A stretch of 64,000 nucleotides of DNA from Lentisphaeria bacterium (GCA_022768375.1 JALEMG010000050.1:55411-119410); one strand, 5' to 3'; positions 42,647-51,747 are shown, counted from the stretch's first letter. Translations and numbers: made by a program. The notes: generated from the letters alone by a model not told the origin.

Positions 42647-44139
42647 TTCAGCAGTTCCCGCAATTGTTTCGCCCGGGCGTAATCGTAATCGTCCTGGCAC
42701 TCGCCCACCATGTTCTCCGCCCGGTTCAGATACTGCCGGGCGGTGTTCCGGTCGCCGGAAGCGGCCAGTTCGATGTCGGCGGCATGGAGCAGGATCACCG
42801 CCACGGCATCGGTGGGACGGCGGCACCGGATCGCTTCCCCGATGACCTGCCGGGCTTCCGCGGCCTTCCCCTGCCGGAACAGCAGCCACGCCCGGCTGTC
42901 CAGATACCCGAAATTTTTCGGGTCCGACCGCAGGGCCATCCCGATCAGCCGCTCCGCCAAAGCCAGACGGTAATTCAACTCCGCGCAGGTGAAACCGAGG
43001 GCGTTGGCGATTTCCGGCGGCAGGGCGTCCGGCTTGTCCGGGTCGATCTCCGCCAGAAGAATCTCCAGCAGGCCTGTGTCCCGGAGCCGCATCGCCGCGC
43101 CGCAGACCGCGGCGACCGCCTGCGGTGAACGCGGCCGGATATTCTCCTCGCGCACCAGCCGGCGGATCTCCGCGTCGTCGCGCTTGAATCCGAGCACCAG
43201 CAGACGCAGATCGTCCCGGATCGTCTCCGCGGCGACGTCGGCCAGCGCCTTTTCCGCGCCGGGGATGTCTCCCGCCGCGGCCAGTGCGAGCGGCAGGACC
43301 TCCGAAGAAGCGTCCCGGCACAACTCCGGCATCCGCATCCGAATGCCGATCTCCGGCAGTTCCGCTCCGCCGGAACCTTTCACCACCGGGACATCGGCCC
43401 GGACCGCCAGCGCCCGAGCCAGCAGCGCCGCATCGTGAAGTTCCACCGCCAGCAGGCAGAACGCTTCCGCGCCGACCGGGTCGGCGACGCACATCGCGTC
43501 GGCGTTGCGGCGCAGGCGGAGCAGCCGCGCCTTCCAGCGGTTGTCCGCGCTCAACTCCGTCCAGTTCCGCATACCCGGCGCGGTGTCCGTGTCGAGAAAA
43601 CACTCGTGAACGTACAACCGCGCGGCGCTGTGAGCCAGCACCGGATCGCGCGGGAATTTTCCGATCAGCAGATCACAGAAATCCGCCGCCGCCGGAACTT
43701 CCCGGCTCTCCAGAAGCGCGGCGAGATAGAAGTGCAGTTGACGGAAAAATATCCCCCGCTCCTCCGGTCCGAGACGAGGCAAATCCGCCGCTTTGAGCGT
43801 GGCGCGGCACAAATCCTGCACCTCCGCAACCGGCACCTGCCCGCGCAGCGCCTGCCGCAGCGCCAGGTCCGCGCAGCGGAGGTCCGCCGGGCGGTTCCGC
43901 CAAACCTTCAGCAGCCGTTCGGTCACGGTGCGGTGACCGCCGGAAGCCAGTTCCGCCTCCAGACACCGGACCAGTGTCGGCGACGCCGTTTTGGTCCTTT
44001 CCAGTGCCCGGACCAGCGCTCCGACCCGATCCTCCGGAAGTTTTTCCGCCAGCGCCGCCGCCAGATCACCGGTATCCGCCGGATGCGCCGCCGCCGCGCA
44101 CACCCCGATCATACCCAGAATGCCGAACCATCGTTTCAT
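42643..44139 (-). CDS. exported TPR-repeat protein
   Basis: 498 residues with a signal peptide (MKRWFGILGMIGVCAAAAHPA, cleavage after AAAA or HPA). The remainder is helical hairpins. The C-terminal 120 residues are clear tetratricopeptide repeats: NALGFTCAELNYRLALAERLI, PKNFGYLDSRAWLLFRQGKAA (quoted in part) and AARQYLNRAENMV-like segments. Probable periplasmic scaffold; no enzymatic motif seen. Both ends overlap neighbours by 4 nt (rimO upstream, rlmN downstream). Confidence 0.8.
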   Translation of the reverse strand: MKRWFGILGMIGVCAAAAHPADTGDLAAALAEKLPEDRVGALVRALERTKTASPTLVRCLEAELASGGHRTVTERLLKVWRNRPADLRCADLALRQALRGQVPVAEVQDLCRATLKAADLPRLGPEERGIFFRQLHFYLAALLESREVPAAADFCDLLIGKFPRDPVLAHSAARLYVHECFLDTDTAPGMRNWTELSADNRWKARLLRLRRNADAMCVADPVGAEAFCLLAVELHDAALLARALAVRADVPVVKGSGGAELPEIGIRMRMPELCRDASSEVLPLALAAAGDIPGAEKALADVAAETIRDDLRLLVLGFKRDDAEIRRLVREENIRPRSPQAVAAVCGAAMRLRDTGLLEILLAEIDPDKPDALPPEIANALGFTCAELNYRLALAERLIGMALRSDPKNFGYLDSRAWLLFRQGKAAEARQVIGEAIRCRRPTDAVAVILLHAADIELAASGDRNTARQYLNRAENMVGECQDDYDYARAKQLRELLK

Positions 44140-45473
44140 CGCCGGGACATCCTCACCTTTTCTCCCACCAGATCATCCCGGTATGTTTTCACCGCCCGAA
44201 CCGTGACGAAATCCCCCGGCCTGACACCGCGTCCGGCGGGGAAGCGCACCACGTTGTCGATCTCCGGCGCATCGGCGGCGCCCCGGGCCAGCGCCACGCC
44301 GTCCGCCACCTGATCGACCAGCACCCGGAAGACCGAACCGATCTTCCGCCGCTGGGAACGCCGCATGATCTCCCGTTGAAGTTTCATCAGACGCTCCGCC
44401 CGGTCGTCCGCGACTTCCGCCGGGATTTGATCCGGCATCGCCGCCGCCGGGGTCTCCGGCTCCGGGGCGTAGGAGAATACTCCCATGCGTTCAAACCCGC
44501 TCTCCCGGACAAAATCGCACAACTCCTGAAACTCCCCTTCGCTCTCTCCCGGCAGTCCGGTGATGAAGGTGGTGCGCAGCGTGAGACCCGGGATCTCCCC
44601 CCGCAGCCGCGCGATCAGCGCCCGGATCGACCGGGCGTCGACATGCCGGTTCATCGCCCTCAGGATCCGGTCGGAAATGTGCTGGAGCGGCATGTCCAGA
44701 TACGGCAGGATATTCCGGGAGCCGGCCAGCACCCGGATCAACTCGTCCGTGTAGTGGGCCGGATGGGTGTAGAGCAGCCGGATGACGAAATCCCCCGGCA
44801 GCGCCGTCAGGTCCGTCAGCAGACCGGCCAGCGTCGCGCCGTCATTGCGGTCGTGCCCGTAGGCGGTGATGTCCTGCGCAATGAGGATCAACTCCCTCAC
44901 CCCGTTGGCCGCCAGCATCTTCGCTTCGGTCAACACCGACTCCCGCGACCGGGAACGCAGCGATCCCCGCAGTTTCGGGATGGCGCAGTAGGCGCAGCGG
45001 TTGTCACAACCGTCGCTGATCTTGAGATAAGCCACATGGGGCAGCGTCAACTGCATCCGGGGCATGGTCTCGTCGCACAGATAGGTACATTTACGGGCGC
45101 GGGACGCGGGAACTTCGCCATAGAGCAGCGCCCGGATCTTCGCGGTGTCGTTGACCTTGCACCACAGGTCCACCGCAGGGAAGTACGCTTTGAACTCCGG
45201 GAACTGCGCGTGGTTCATCAGACACCCGGCCACCGCGATCTTGCGGCCGGGCCGGGCCTGTTTCCACTCCGCCGCAGCCGCGATCTCCGCCGCGGCTTCG
45301 GCCCGGGCCGAAGGCAGAAACGCGCAGGTGTTGATGATGTAGATGTCGGCGTCCGCGGGATCGGTGCAGAGACGGTCGCCGCCGGAGAGAAAGGCGCCGG
45401 AGATCAACTCCGCCTCCACGATATTTTTCGGGCAGCCCAGCGCCGCGATGAAAAAATTCCTGACTTCGGCCAT
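44136..45473 (-). CDS. rimO: ribosomal protein S12 methylthiotransferase
   Basis: 445 residues from ATG 45471-45473. MTTase family order: N-terminal UPF0004 domain with IAALGCPKNIVEAELISG, YIINTCAFLPSA and AVAGCLMNH (three cysteines for the auxiliary cluster), radical-SAM core LKISDGCDNRCAYCAIPKLRG, then a C-terminal TRAM domain (VFRVLVDQVADGVALAR onward). The CALGCPKN start and length fit RimO rather than MiaB. It adds methylthio to Asp89 of uS12. Stop overlaps the TPR gene start. Confidence 0.94.
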   Translation of the reverse strand: MAEVRNFFIAALGCPKNIVEAELISGAFLSGGDRLCTDPADADIYIINTCAFLPSARAEAAAEIAAAAEWKQARPGRKIAVAGCLMNHAQFPEFKAYFPAVDLWCKVNDTAKIRALLYGEVPASRARKCTYLCDETMPRMQLTLPHVAYLKISDGCDNRCAYCAIPKLRGSLRSRSRESVLTEAKMLAANGVRELILIAQDITAYGHDRNDGATLAGLLTDLTALPGDFVIRLLYTHPAHYTDELIRVLAGSRNILPYLDMPLQHISDRILRAMNRHVDARSIRALIARLRGEIPGLTLRTTFITGLPGESEGEFQELCDFVRESGFERMGVFSYAPEPETPAAAMPDQIPAEVADDRAERLMKLQREIMRRSQRRKIGSVFRVLVDQVADGVALARGAADAPEIDNVVRFPAGRGVRPGDFVTVRAVKTYRDDLVGEKVRMSRR

Positions 45474-45484
45474 GATCCCGCGCC

Positions 45485-46495
45485 TCACTCCGTCTCGTCC
45501 AGCACGAGTTCCACCCGGCTGCACACCTTCTCTCCGGGGGCAAGATACTTCAGCAGACCCTTTTCCCGGTTGCTCACCTGACCTTCCGGTACGCAGTTCC
45601 CCGGCTCCAGACCGAGCACATACTCGCCCTGCCCCATCTGCTTCCACTCCATGAACTGCGGCAGACTCGCCTTGCTGTACCGAACGCGCACGGCCAGTTT
45701 CAGCGTCGGACTGACCAACTTCATCTCCGCCATCCCGGAGGCGTCGGCGGGCAGATCGTGATAGAAGACCTGCTCGACGAATCCCGGCGTCGGCGCGGAC
45801 ATCCGGTCCCACTGCGCCAGTCCCGCCGCCGCCACGTCGTTCTGGGGCATCACCGGATGCTCCGGCGCGACGAGAAAACTTCTCTCATCCACCAGCGGCC
45901 AGGAGAAATTCATGTGATACAACTGCATGTACGGCGTCGTACGAAATCCCGCATTCTCCACCGTGTCGACGATCTCCAGCGTATTGCCGCCCAGCACGGT
46001 GGAAATCCGACGGGTCAGCAGCAGGTCCTCTCCGAACACCCGGCGATGCGACACTTTGCCGGAAACCGTCAACCGGTAATTCCCGGCCCCGTCCCACTCG
46101 CGTTCCGTGTTGACGTCGACGGCCTTCAGGTGCGACAGGCGTCCGTGCAGACCGTGGCTCTCCCCCGCTTCGCACGGACCGCCGACGTTGAGCAGGCCGC
46201 ACCCGGTCAGCAGACCGCCGCCCCAGGTGCGCAGCCAGTTGAACTGTTCCGGCTCGTAGGATTCCGGCGTCGCGCTCCCCGGGGTAAGCCAGACCAGCGG
46301 CATTCCCTTGTACGACGCTTCTCCGATGTCCATTCCCCGGTCCGGGTACACCGTGAAACTCAGCCCTCCGCCGGCGCTGACGTCGATGATCCGCATTCCC
46401 CGGCCCGGACCGTCGTCCAGCACCGCCCGCCGGATCGCGGCCACCTGCCGCATCGCTCCGACCCGACCCGAAATCTTTTCGCGCGAAAAATCCAT
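45485..46495 (-). CDS. DUF4432 aldose-1-epimerase-like protein
   Basis: 336 residues from ATG 46493-46495 with GGGAAA before it. Galactose-mutarotase-like beta sandwich of the DUF4432 family: GGGLSFTVYPDRGMDIGEASY, NWLRTWGGGLLTGCGLLNVGG, GESHGLHGRLSHL with the conserved His, and LYHMNFSWPLVDERSFLVAPE (quoted in pieces). Likely acts on a sugar anomeric centre; substrate unknown. Promoter at 46535-46563; it leads into rimO after 11 nt. Confidence 0.85.
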   Translation of the reverse strand: MDFSREKISGRVGAMRQVAAIRRAVLDDGPGRGMRIIDVSAGGGLSFTVYPDRGMDIGEASYKGMPLVWLTPGSATPESYEPEQFNWLRTWGGGLLTGCGLLNVGGPCEAGESHGLHGRLSHLKAVDVNTEREWDGAGNYRLTVSGKVSHRRVFGEDLLLTRRISTVLGGNTLEIVDTVENAGFRTTPYMQLYHMNFSWPLVDERSFLVAPEHPVMPQNDVAAAGLAQWDRMSAPTPGFVEQVFYHDLPADASGMAEMKLVSPTLKLAVRVRYSKASLPQFMEWKQMGQGEYVLGLEPGNCVPEGQVSNREKGLLKYLAPGEKVCSRVELVLDETE

Positions 46496-46534
46496 TTTCC
46501 CACTCTCCGAATTGTCTTCACAACGCACCGGGGA

Positions 46535-46563
46535 AATATAACACCTTCCCGCGGTCTTTACAA
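46535..46563 (-). promoter_or_regulatory. promoter of the DUF4432-rimO-rlmN operon
   Basis: Minus strand: TTGTAA (46558-46563), 17 bp, TATATT (46535-46540). It would drive the six-gene minus-strand chain to 40411. Confidence 0.7.
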
Positions 46564-46593
46564 ACAAAAACCGCCGTCCGGAACGAAAAACGA

Positions 46594-46622
46594 TTGTAAA
46601 ATCCCCCCGGCGGAGTTATATT
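46594..46622 (+). promoter_or_regulatory. glyS promoter
   Basis: TTGTAA (46594-46599), 17 bp, TATATT (46617-46622). Transcription from about 46629 excludes the ATG at 46632 as a normal start and supports 46680. Confidence 0.7.
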
Positions 46623-46679
46623 ATCTCAAATATGAACTGCGACAGACGTGTTGAGATAAGCGTGAAGGAGAGAGTCACC

Positions 46680-48014
46680 ATGGCGGATGAGAAAAAAGAC
46701 CTGCAGTTGATGGACAAGATCGTCAGTTTGTGCAAACGGCGCGGTTTCGTGTTTCCCAGTTCCGAGATCTACGGCGGTTTCAACGGATTCTGGGACTACG
46801 GCCCTTACGGTTCGCGGATGAAGCGGGCCATCGAAAACCTCTGGTGGCACGAGATGGTCGAAACCCGGGACAACGTGGAGGGTCTGGACTCCACCATCAT
46901 CGCCAATCCCACCATCTGGAAGGCTTCCGGCCACCTCGACCAGTTCAGCGATCTTATGACCGACTGCAAGAAATGCAAGTCCCGTTACCGGGTCGACCAG
47001 ATGGACGACCCCACCACCTGCCCCAACTGCGGGTCGAAGGAACTGACCGAACCGAAGGAATTCAACCTCATGATGAAAACGTTCGTCGGTCCGGTCTTCG
47101 ACGACGAACATGTCGCCTACCTCCGCGCCGAGACCTGCCAGCCGATCTTCGTCGATTTTCACAGCGTCCGCATCGCCACCCGGCAGAAACTGCCCTTCGG
47201 TATCGCCCAGATCGGCAAATCCTTCCGTAACGAGATCAATCCCCGCAACTTCACCTTCCGCAGCCGGGAATTCACGCAGATGGAAATGGAATTTTTCTGC
47301 GACGATGCCGAGGGCATGGAGTGGTTCGAATACTGGAAGGCCCAGCGGATCAAGTACTACCGCGAAAAACTCCGCTTCCCGGAGAACTTCATGCGGATCT
47401 ACGAACACGAGAAACTCGCCCACTACGCCAAGGCCGCCGTGGACATCGAGGTCAAATACCCCTTCGGCTGGGGCGAACTCGAGGGCATCCATCACCGCGG
47501 CACCTGGGATCTGAGCCAGCATAGCAAATTCTCCGGTCAGGATCTGAGTTACGTCGATCACGACAATCAGCGCAAACTCATGCCCACCTGCGTGGAGACC
47601 AGTGTCGGTCTGGACCGGACCATCCTCGCTCTGCTCAGCCTCGCCTATGACGAGGAAAAAGCCGCGACTCAGAAGGCCGATATGGACGAGGATATCCGGG
47701 TCGTGCTGCACCTGCCGCCCCTCGTCGCCCCGATCCAGGTCGCCGTTCTCCCCCAGTCCAAGAAACTCAAGGAGAACGCCTACAACCTCTACAAGGACCT
47801 CGACCGGCATTTCCGCTGCGAATACGACGAAACCGGCAGCATCGGCAAACGCTACCGCCGGCAGGACGAGATCGGTACGCCCTTCTGCATCACTTTCGAC
47901 TTCGATTCCCTCAACGACAACGCGGTCACCATCCGCGACCGGGATACCATGCAGCAGGAACGCGTCAACATCTCCCAACTCCGTGCCTGCCTCGAAGATC
48001 GGATCGGCTTCTGA
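46680..48014 (+). CDS. glyS: glycyl-tRNA synthetase (alpha-2 dimer type)
   Basis: 444 residues from ATG 46680, 10 nt after AAGGAGAG. Eukaryote/archaea/Gram-positive-like single-chain GlyRS, not the alpha2beta2 form: FVFPSSEIYGGFNGFWDYGP, zinc-type pairs CKKC and CPNC near residues 98-123, YLRAETCQPIFVDF, GKSFRNEINPRNFTFRSREF (motif 2), HRGTWDLSQHSKFSG and TCVETSVGLDRTILA (motif 3). The C-terminal anticodon-binding domain begins near APIQVAVLP. It stands alone, followed by a repeat cluster. Confidence 0.96.
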   Translation: MADEKKDLQLMDKIVSLCKRRGFVFPSSEIYGGFNGFWDYGPYGSRMKRAIENLWWHEMVETRDNVEGLDSTIIANPTIWKASGHLDQFSDLMTDCKKCKSRYRVDQMDDPTTCPNCGSKELTEPKEFNLMMKTFVGPVFDDEHVAYLRAETCQPIFVDFHSVRIATRQKLPFGIAQIGKSFRNEINPRNFTFRSREFTQMEMEFFCDDAEGMEWFEYWKAQRIKYYREKLRFPENFMRIYEHEKLAHYAKAAVDIEVKYPFGWGELEGIHHRGTWDLSQHSKFSGQDLSYVDHDNQRKLMPTCVETSVGLDRTILALLSLAYDEEKAATQKADMDEDIRVVLHLPPLVAPIQVAVLPQSKKLKENAYNLYKDLDRHFRCEYDETGSIGKRYRRQDEIGTPFCITFDFDSLNDNAVTIRDRDTMQQERVNISQLRACLEDRIGF

Positions 48015-48023
48015 TTTCCTTTT

Positions 48024-48269
48024 GGCTCTGTGCGGAAAGAAGCCTGATCTTCTATCCAGCGCGGCTTGCCGCCATCCGCTCAACCGTCCCGGAAAGGATT
48101 TCCGGGACATCGCTTCCGGCGGGAGGTGTCGGCTTGCGCCGACTTCAACGCTTCGCTGAGATTTCGCCGCCTCAGGCGGCGACCAGCGTTCCGCCGCTGG
48201 ACCACGTCCGGGTAGCACCCGGTGGCAGATTACTTTTTTTATTTTTCAGTCCTCTTTTAGTACAGAGCC
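48024..48269. mobile_element. 246-bp MITE-like element, second copy with a different core
   Basis: The right end (48194-48269) matches, in inverted orientation, 587-656: CGCTGGACC, CCGGGT/ACCCGG stem, TTACTTTTTTT, CAGTCCTCTTTTAGTACAGAGCC (quoted in parts). The left end GGCTCTGTGCGGAAAGAAGCC resembles the other end of that element, but three to four terminal-repeat bases differ. The core is different and hairpin-rich: GTCCCGGAAA/TTTCCGGGAC (48086-48108), GTCGGC/GCCGAC (48128-48143), GCCGCC/GGCGGC (48166-48180). No clean target duplication, so it is an older insertion. It begins 10 bp after the glyS stop. Confidence 0.65.
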
Positions 48270-48283
48270 TTTTTTTATTTTTT

Positions 48284-48335
48284 GCTCCGTACTGAGAGAA
48301 ACCTGATCTTCTATCCAGCGCGGTTTGCCGCCGCC
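48284..48335. repeat. decayed left end of a third MITE-like element
   Basis: GCTCCGTACTGAGAGAAACC followed by TGATCTTCTATCCAGCGCGG repeats the left end at 48024-48063. No matching right end is visible. Only 14 T/A bases separate it from the preceding element. Confidence 0.55.
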
Positions 48336-48373
48336 CGCGGAGTGCGGATGTGGTATGTTCCCCAAACGACGGC

Positions 48374-48463
48374 GGGCCGCCGCGCGACCAACGGGAGCGT
48401 GAGACGCGCGGAGGCGGAGCCGATGCGCCGGGGGGTCCGGGGGTGTTCTCCCCCGGAGCGGCA
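48374..48463. repeat. structured repeat S, copy 2
   Basis: Matches 33286-33370 almost base for base through GCGCGGAGGCGGAGCCGA. Stems CCGCGCG/CGCGCGG and CCGGGGG/CCCCCGG are kept, while the second loop is TGTTCT instead of CTA. Same orientation as copy 1. Confidence 0.65.
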
Positions 48464-48477
48464 AGTGCGGTCAAAGC

Positions 48478-48518
48478 GTGAAAACTCTTTTCCGCAGAAA
48501 AGCGGGAAAAGTTTTCAC
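48478..48518. repeat. strong hairpin between repeats S and R
   Basis: GTGAAAAC (48478-48485) pairs with GTTTTCAC (48511-48518); inner TTTTCC/GGAAAA continues the stem. Confidence 0.6.
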
Positions 48519-48550
48519 AGATTTGATCGCGTTTTTCCCGGAGCCGACAT

Positions 48551-48760
48551 CCGCAGACCGCCGAAAGAGACCTCGGGGTGCAGGGCCTTAAGCCCTGCCG
48601 GGGGAGTGTCGGGGGGCGAGCAGCCCCCTGACAAAAAAACCGCCCGGCCTTGCATCCCGCCGTCCGCAGACCGCCGAAAGAGACCTCGGGGTGCAGCCCC
48701 CTAAACCACGCCGGGGGGTGCAGTGGGCGAACAGCCCCTGACAGAAGCACCTCCCCGTTC
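48551..48760. repeat. repeat R, two tandem copies (period 113 bp)
   Basis: CCGCAGACCGCCGAAAGAG followed by ACCTCGGGGTGCAG occurs at 48551 and again at 48664. Each unit continues with a GGGCC/CCC palindromic part, CCGGGGG and CCTGACAAAAAAAC or CCTGACAGAAGC. Same family as 33500, 59904 and 63590. No protein-coding signature; the intergenic stretch 48015-48790 consists of repeats. Confidence 0.65.
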
Positions 48761-48790
48761 GTGCTCCGCCGTTTCCTTCCGGCCTTTGGT

Positions 48791-51673
48791 TCAGCGGTGT
48801 TCCAGACTGATGGCGCGCAGTTCGCCTTTGAACATGGCCGAGCGGGGGGGCAGGCCGAATTCCGGTTTGGTATGTCCGCCGAAAATCCCGGGCCGGAAAT
48901 ACAGCGCCAGCGCCGCCGGAAATTCGCAGGAGGCGGACTTCCCGTTGACCTTCAATGTGAGGCGGCGCAGGTCGTAATGGATCTCCACATCCGACCACTT
49001 GCCGACCTCCAACGTCAGCGCGGAGGAGAAGCGGCGGGTCTTGAGATACCGGTCCCCGAAAGCGAAGCAGAGCCGGTCGAATTTGGTATACACCGTCACC
49101 GAGCCGAGGATTCCGCCGAAATGCCGGAAGAGCACATAATGGGACGTGCCCTCGTCCGGTTCCGGTTTGATCGAGAATTTCAGTGTGAAGGCCCCCCGGG
49201 GGAATGTTTCCACCGGGAAATGCAGATAGGTCGAACCGTCGAATTTCAGCACCGTGTCTTCCCCGTCCCGTCCGAAAACCGGCGCGTGCCGGCCCGGCGG
49301 CACCGCGATGGTGTGGTACCCGTCGTTGTAGGTGTAGCCGCCGCCGAGATCGCACCGGAAATACGGGTCGTAATCATTCAGCAGCATATCTCCGGCTTCC
49401 GGGGAGAAGCGCCACTTCAGCGTCGGGACCAGCGCGGAGACCACGTTCGCCGCCGTGACCTTGCCGGTGCTTTCGCTGAATACGTTGAGCGTTTCCGTTT
49501 TCTCCGGGATCGGCGTCGGGATCACCGCGTCACTGCGGAAAATGCGGCCGCACTCGGTCACCGCCCGCATCTGCAGGATCGGGTACGGCCGGTCCGAAGC
49601 GATGACCGTGTCGAATTCAGCCGTTTCCGCGTGGATACGGGGCGCGATGTCCGGCAGTTGCCGGTAGTAATACCACTGGACCCGGCACTTGGGGAACGCA
49701 TGGGCCATGGTCCGGCAGCGCATCAATTCGGCGGCGGAGAACTCCCGGGTCTCGCCGTCCACGGAGAAGCGGAGTTTTACCTTGCCGATGTCGGCTTTGG
49801 CGATTTTGAGGATGAAACGGTTGTCGGCCCCCCAGACCGGCCAGTCGGAATCCACGCGGTTTCCCTCCCGTTTGGGCATGAAAAGCGTCACATTGGGAAA
49901 TCCCCACTCCCGGAAGTCCCAATCCTCCGTGCCCCGGACTTCCAGCGTCACCGGGCGGCGTCCCGAACGCCGGGAACTGATTTTGCCGACGAATATCTCA
50001 TACTTTTCCCGGTCGAATTCACGGGACGGATCGACGGCGAAAACCTCCCGGCCGAAGTCGGTCACCTCCAGCGAGGAGAGTTTCTCCCCGCCGGTCCGGA
50101 TCTTTCCCCGGACCCGATAGCAACCGCCGTCCGCGCGCTCGGCGGTAAAGGAGACTTCCGCCGGGCGGAGCATATCCCGCAGACTGTGCCGGACCGTCTT
50201 GTAGTTGTAGCAGAATGTCGGCAGCAGCCGGATGTACTGGAATCCCGTGAAGACGATATCTTTCCCGTCCGCGCCTTCGACGGTGAGCCGGGGGTGGAGC
50301 ACGGTGTGTCCGGCCAGCGCCTCCGTGGGGACGCTGTAGGTCACCGCCTCCAGTTTGGCCCGGTCGAACTTCTCTGACGGGAAGGTGTGGACCAATTTCC
50401 CGCCGGCGTCCCGCAGTTCCAGTTTGGCGGTGTAGGCGGCGCTTTCCAAAGTGTCGGGGATGTTGAGCAGTTCAAACCGCAGAACTTCGCCGCACTTGAG
50501 CGTTTCCCGGAATGAGAGCGCCAGCGGCGGGATGTTGCGGTCGTCGGCGGCGTTGGGGTGCGGCGCTTCCCCCCGCATGACGTCGGCGTAGTAGCGAACG
50601 AGCCGCTGAAGCACGAGGGAGTTGTACAGCGTCGGCTGCCAGCAGGTGTTTTCGTTGAATTCGTTCCACTCGAAAAAGAAGATCACGTCGCAGTTCAGCC
50701 GGGCCAGCCGGTTCATGATCCCGCGGACGCGGGCGGTGCCGTATTCGCCTTTGTTGACGCCGCTCATGTGGTTGATGTAGCCGTGCTGAACGTAGCCGAT
50801 GACGATTTTGTCCCGGTTTTCCGGGCGGGCGAGCGCCGCCATGATCATCGGTTCCAGATAGCGGTCGTAGAAGCCGGATTCGGGGGTGAACGTGTAGTCA
50901 AGCGTCCGCTTCTCCTCAAAAGTCCGCACCTGGATCCCGCCGAAAATCTCCATGATCTCGTCGATCTGCCGCCGGTATTTTTCCTGCGTCTCCTCGCTCC
51001 AGCATCCGGTCGAAACGAATTCCCGGACATCCTCCGGATTCACCCGGATGTCGCAGACCAGCGAGAACGTGTCCCCGAACTCCTTCCGCAGCGCGGCGAT
51101 GAATTTGCGCATCGCATCCCGGCTGATGTAACTGGCGTTGTAAACCGAGATCGGGATACGTCCGCGTATCTTCGGCGTGAGCGCGGGGTGGGCCAGCGCG
51201 GTGCGCAGCACCCGGGCGGAACCCTCCGGATCCACGTTGAATTTGCCGGATTCTCCGAATGCGAACTGGGGAAACTGCAGATAGCCTTTCAGCCGGTCCG
51301 GGGCGGATTCCGCGAATTTGACGGCAGTGACGTAACCGTTGTAAAGCGCGTTGCTGAGGTTGCCGCCGCCGTCGAAGCCGTAACTGCGCATGATCTCCGC
51401 GTCCCGCACGAATGATTCCTGCGTCGAGTAGGCGAATTTGTCCTTGTACCGGGTGGCGCGGTCGAAAAACAGCGGCCGGTCGATGTAACCACCCAGAAAA
51501 TTCTGGAACAACCCGTACTTGTACTGGATCTCCGGGTACATCAGCACCCGGGGCGCGACCCGGGGCCGCCGGGGAGTCAGGTCCGGCGCGCTCTCCGCGG
51601 TGCGGGTGAAGGGAAACTGCGCCGCGAGCGACAACGCGCCCGACAGCATGGCCAACAGAATGCGACGTTTCAT
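48791..51673 (-). CDS. large exported protein: glycosidase-like N-domain and LamG-like C-domain
   Basis: 960 residues behind GGAGGATATC. Signal peptide MKRRILLAMLSGALSLAAQF. Residues ~40-400 look like a GH71/GH99-type TIM barrel (RVLMYPEIQYKYGLFQNFLG, PISVYNASYISRDAMRKF, VIFFFEWNEFNENTCWQPTL, in which the EWNE acid is a candidate catalytic residue). Middle ~400-750 is beta-rich, Ig-like. The last ~180 residues are a LamG/concanavalin-like module (DTVLKFDGSTYLHFPVE, GAFTLKFSIKPEP, GKWSDVEIHYDLRRLTLKVNGK quoted in parts). Probably binds and cleaves an extracellular glycan; specificity unknown. No carbohydrate transporter adjoins it. Confidence 0.8.
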   Translation of the reverse strand: MKRRILLAMLSGALSLAAQFPFTRTAESAPDLTPRRPRVAPRVLMYPEIQYKYGLFQNFLGGYIDRPLFFDRATRYKDKFAYSTQESFVRDAEIMRSYGFDGGGNLSNALYNGYVTAVKFAESAPDRLKGYLQFPQFAFGESGKFNVDPEGSARVLRTALAHPALTPKIRGRIPISVYNASYISRDAMRKFIAALRKEFGDTFSLVCDIRVNPEDVREFVSTGCWSEETQEKYRRQIDEIMEIFGGIQVRTFEEKRTLDYTFTPESGFYDRYLEPMIMAALARPENRDKIVIGYVQHGYINHMSGVNKGEYGTARVRGIMNRLARLNCDVIFFFEWNEFNENTCWQPTLYNSLVLQRLVRYYADVMRGEAPHPNAADDRNIPPLALSFRETLKCGEVLRFELLNIPDTLESAAYTAKLELRDAGGKLVHTFPSEKFDRAKLEAVTYSVPTEALAGHTVLHPRLTVEGADGKDIVFTGFQYIRLLPTFCYNYKTVRHSLRDMLRPAEVSFTAERADGGCYRVRGKIRTGGEKLSSLEVTDFGREVFAVDPSREFDREKYEIFVGKISSRRSGRRPVTLEVRGTEDWDFREWGFPNVTLFMPKREGNRVDSDWPVWGADNRFILKIAKADIGKVKLRFSVDGETREFSAAELMRCRTMAHAFPKCRVQWYYYRQLPDIAPRIHAETAEFDTVIASDRPYPILQMRAVTECGRIFRSDAVIPTPIPEKTETLNVFSESTGKVTAANVVSALVPTLKWRFSPEAGDMLLNDYDPYFRCDLGGGYTYNDGYHTIAVPPGRHAPVFGRDGEDTVLKFDGSTYLHFPVETFPRGAFTLKFSIKPEPDEGTSHYVLFRHFGGILGSVTVYTKFDRLCFAFGDRYLKTRRFSSALTLEVGKWSDVEIHYDLRRLTLKVNGKSASCEFPAALALYFRPGIFGGHTKPEFGLPPRSAMFKGELRAISLEHR

Positions 51674-51739
51674 GATATCCTCCGTTCAATGATGGATCCC
51701 GGTACGGGGGATACACTAACGCCGCAGGAGCGCACAAGC

Positions 51740-51747
51740 AAGCGCTT
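51740..51747. promoter_or_regulatory. possible LacI-type operator half of the exported glycosidase
   Basis: Palindrome AAGCGCTT within TGAAGCGCTTGCTT, about 70 bp upstream of the start at 51673; it resembles LacI/CcpA-type operators centred on CG. Single site, weak evidence. Confidence 0.25.

Noticed and set aside
48015..48790. Proteins encoded by the repeat cluster (several open frames on both strands)
   Set aside because: All are generated by repeat sequence; similar short peptides recur at each repeat copy, and none has a ribosome-binding site or known domain.
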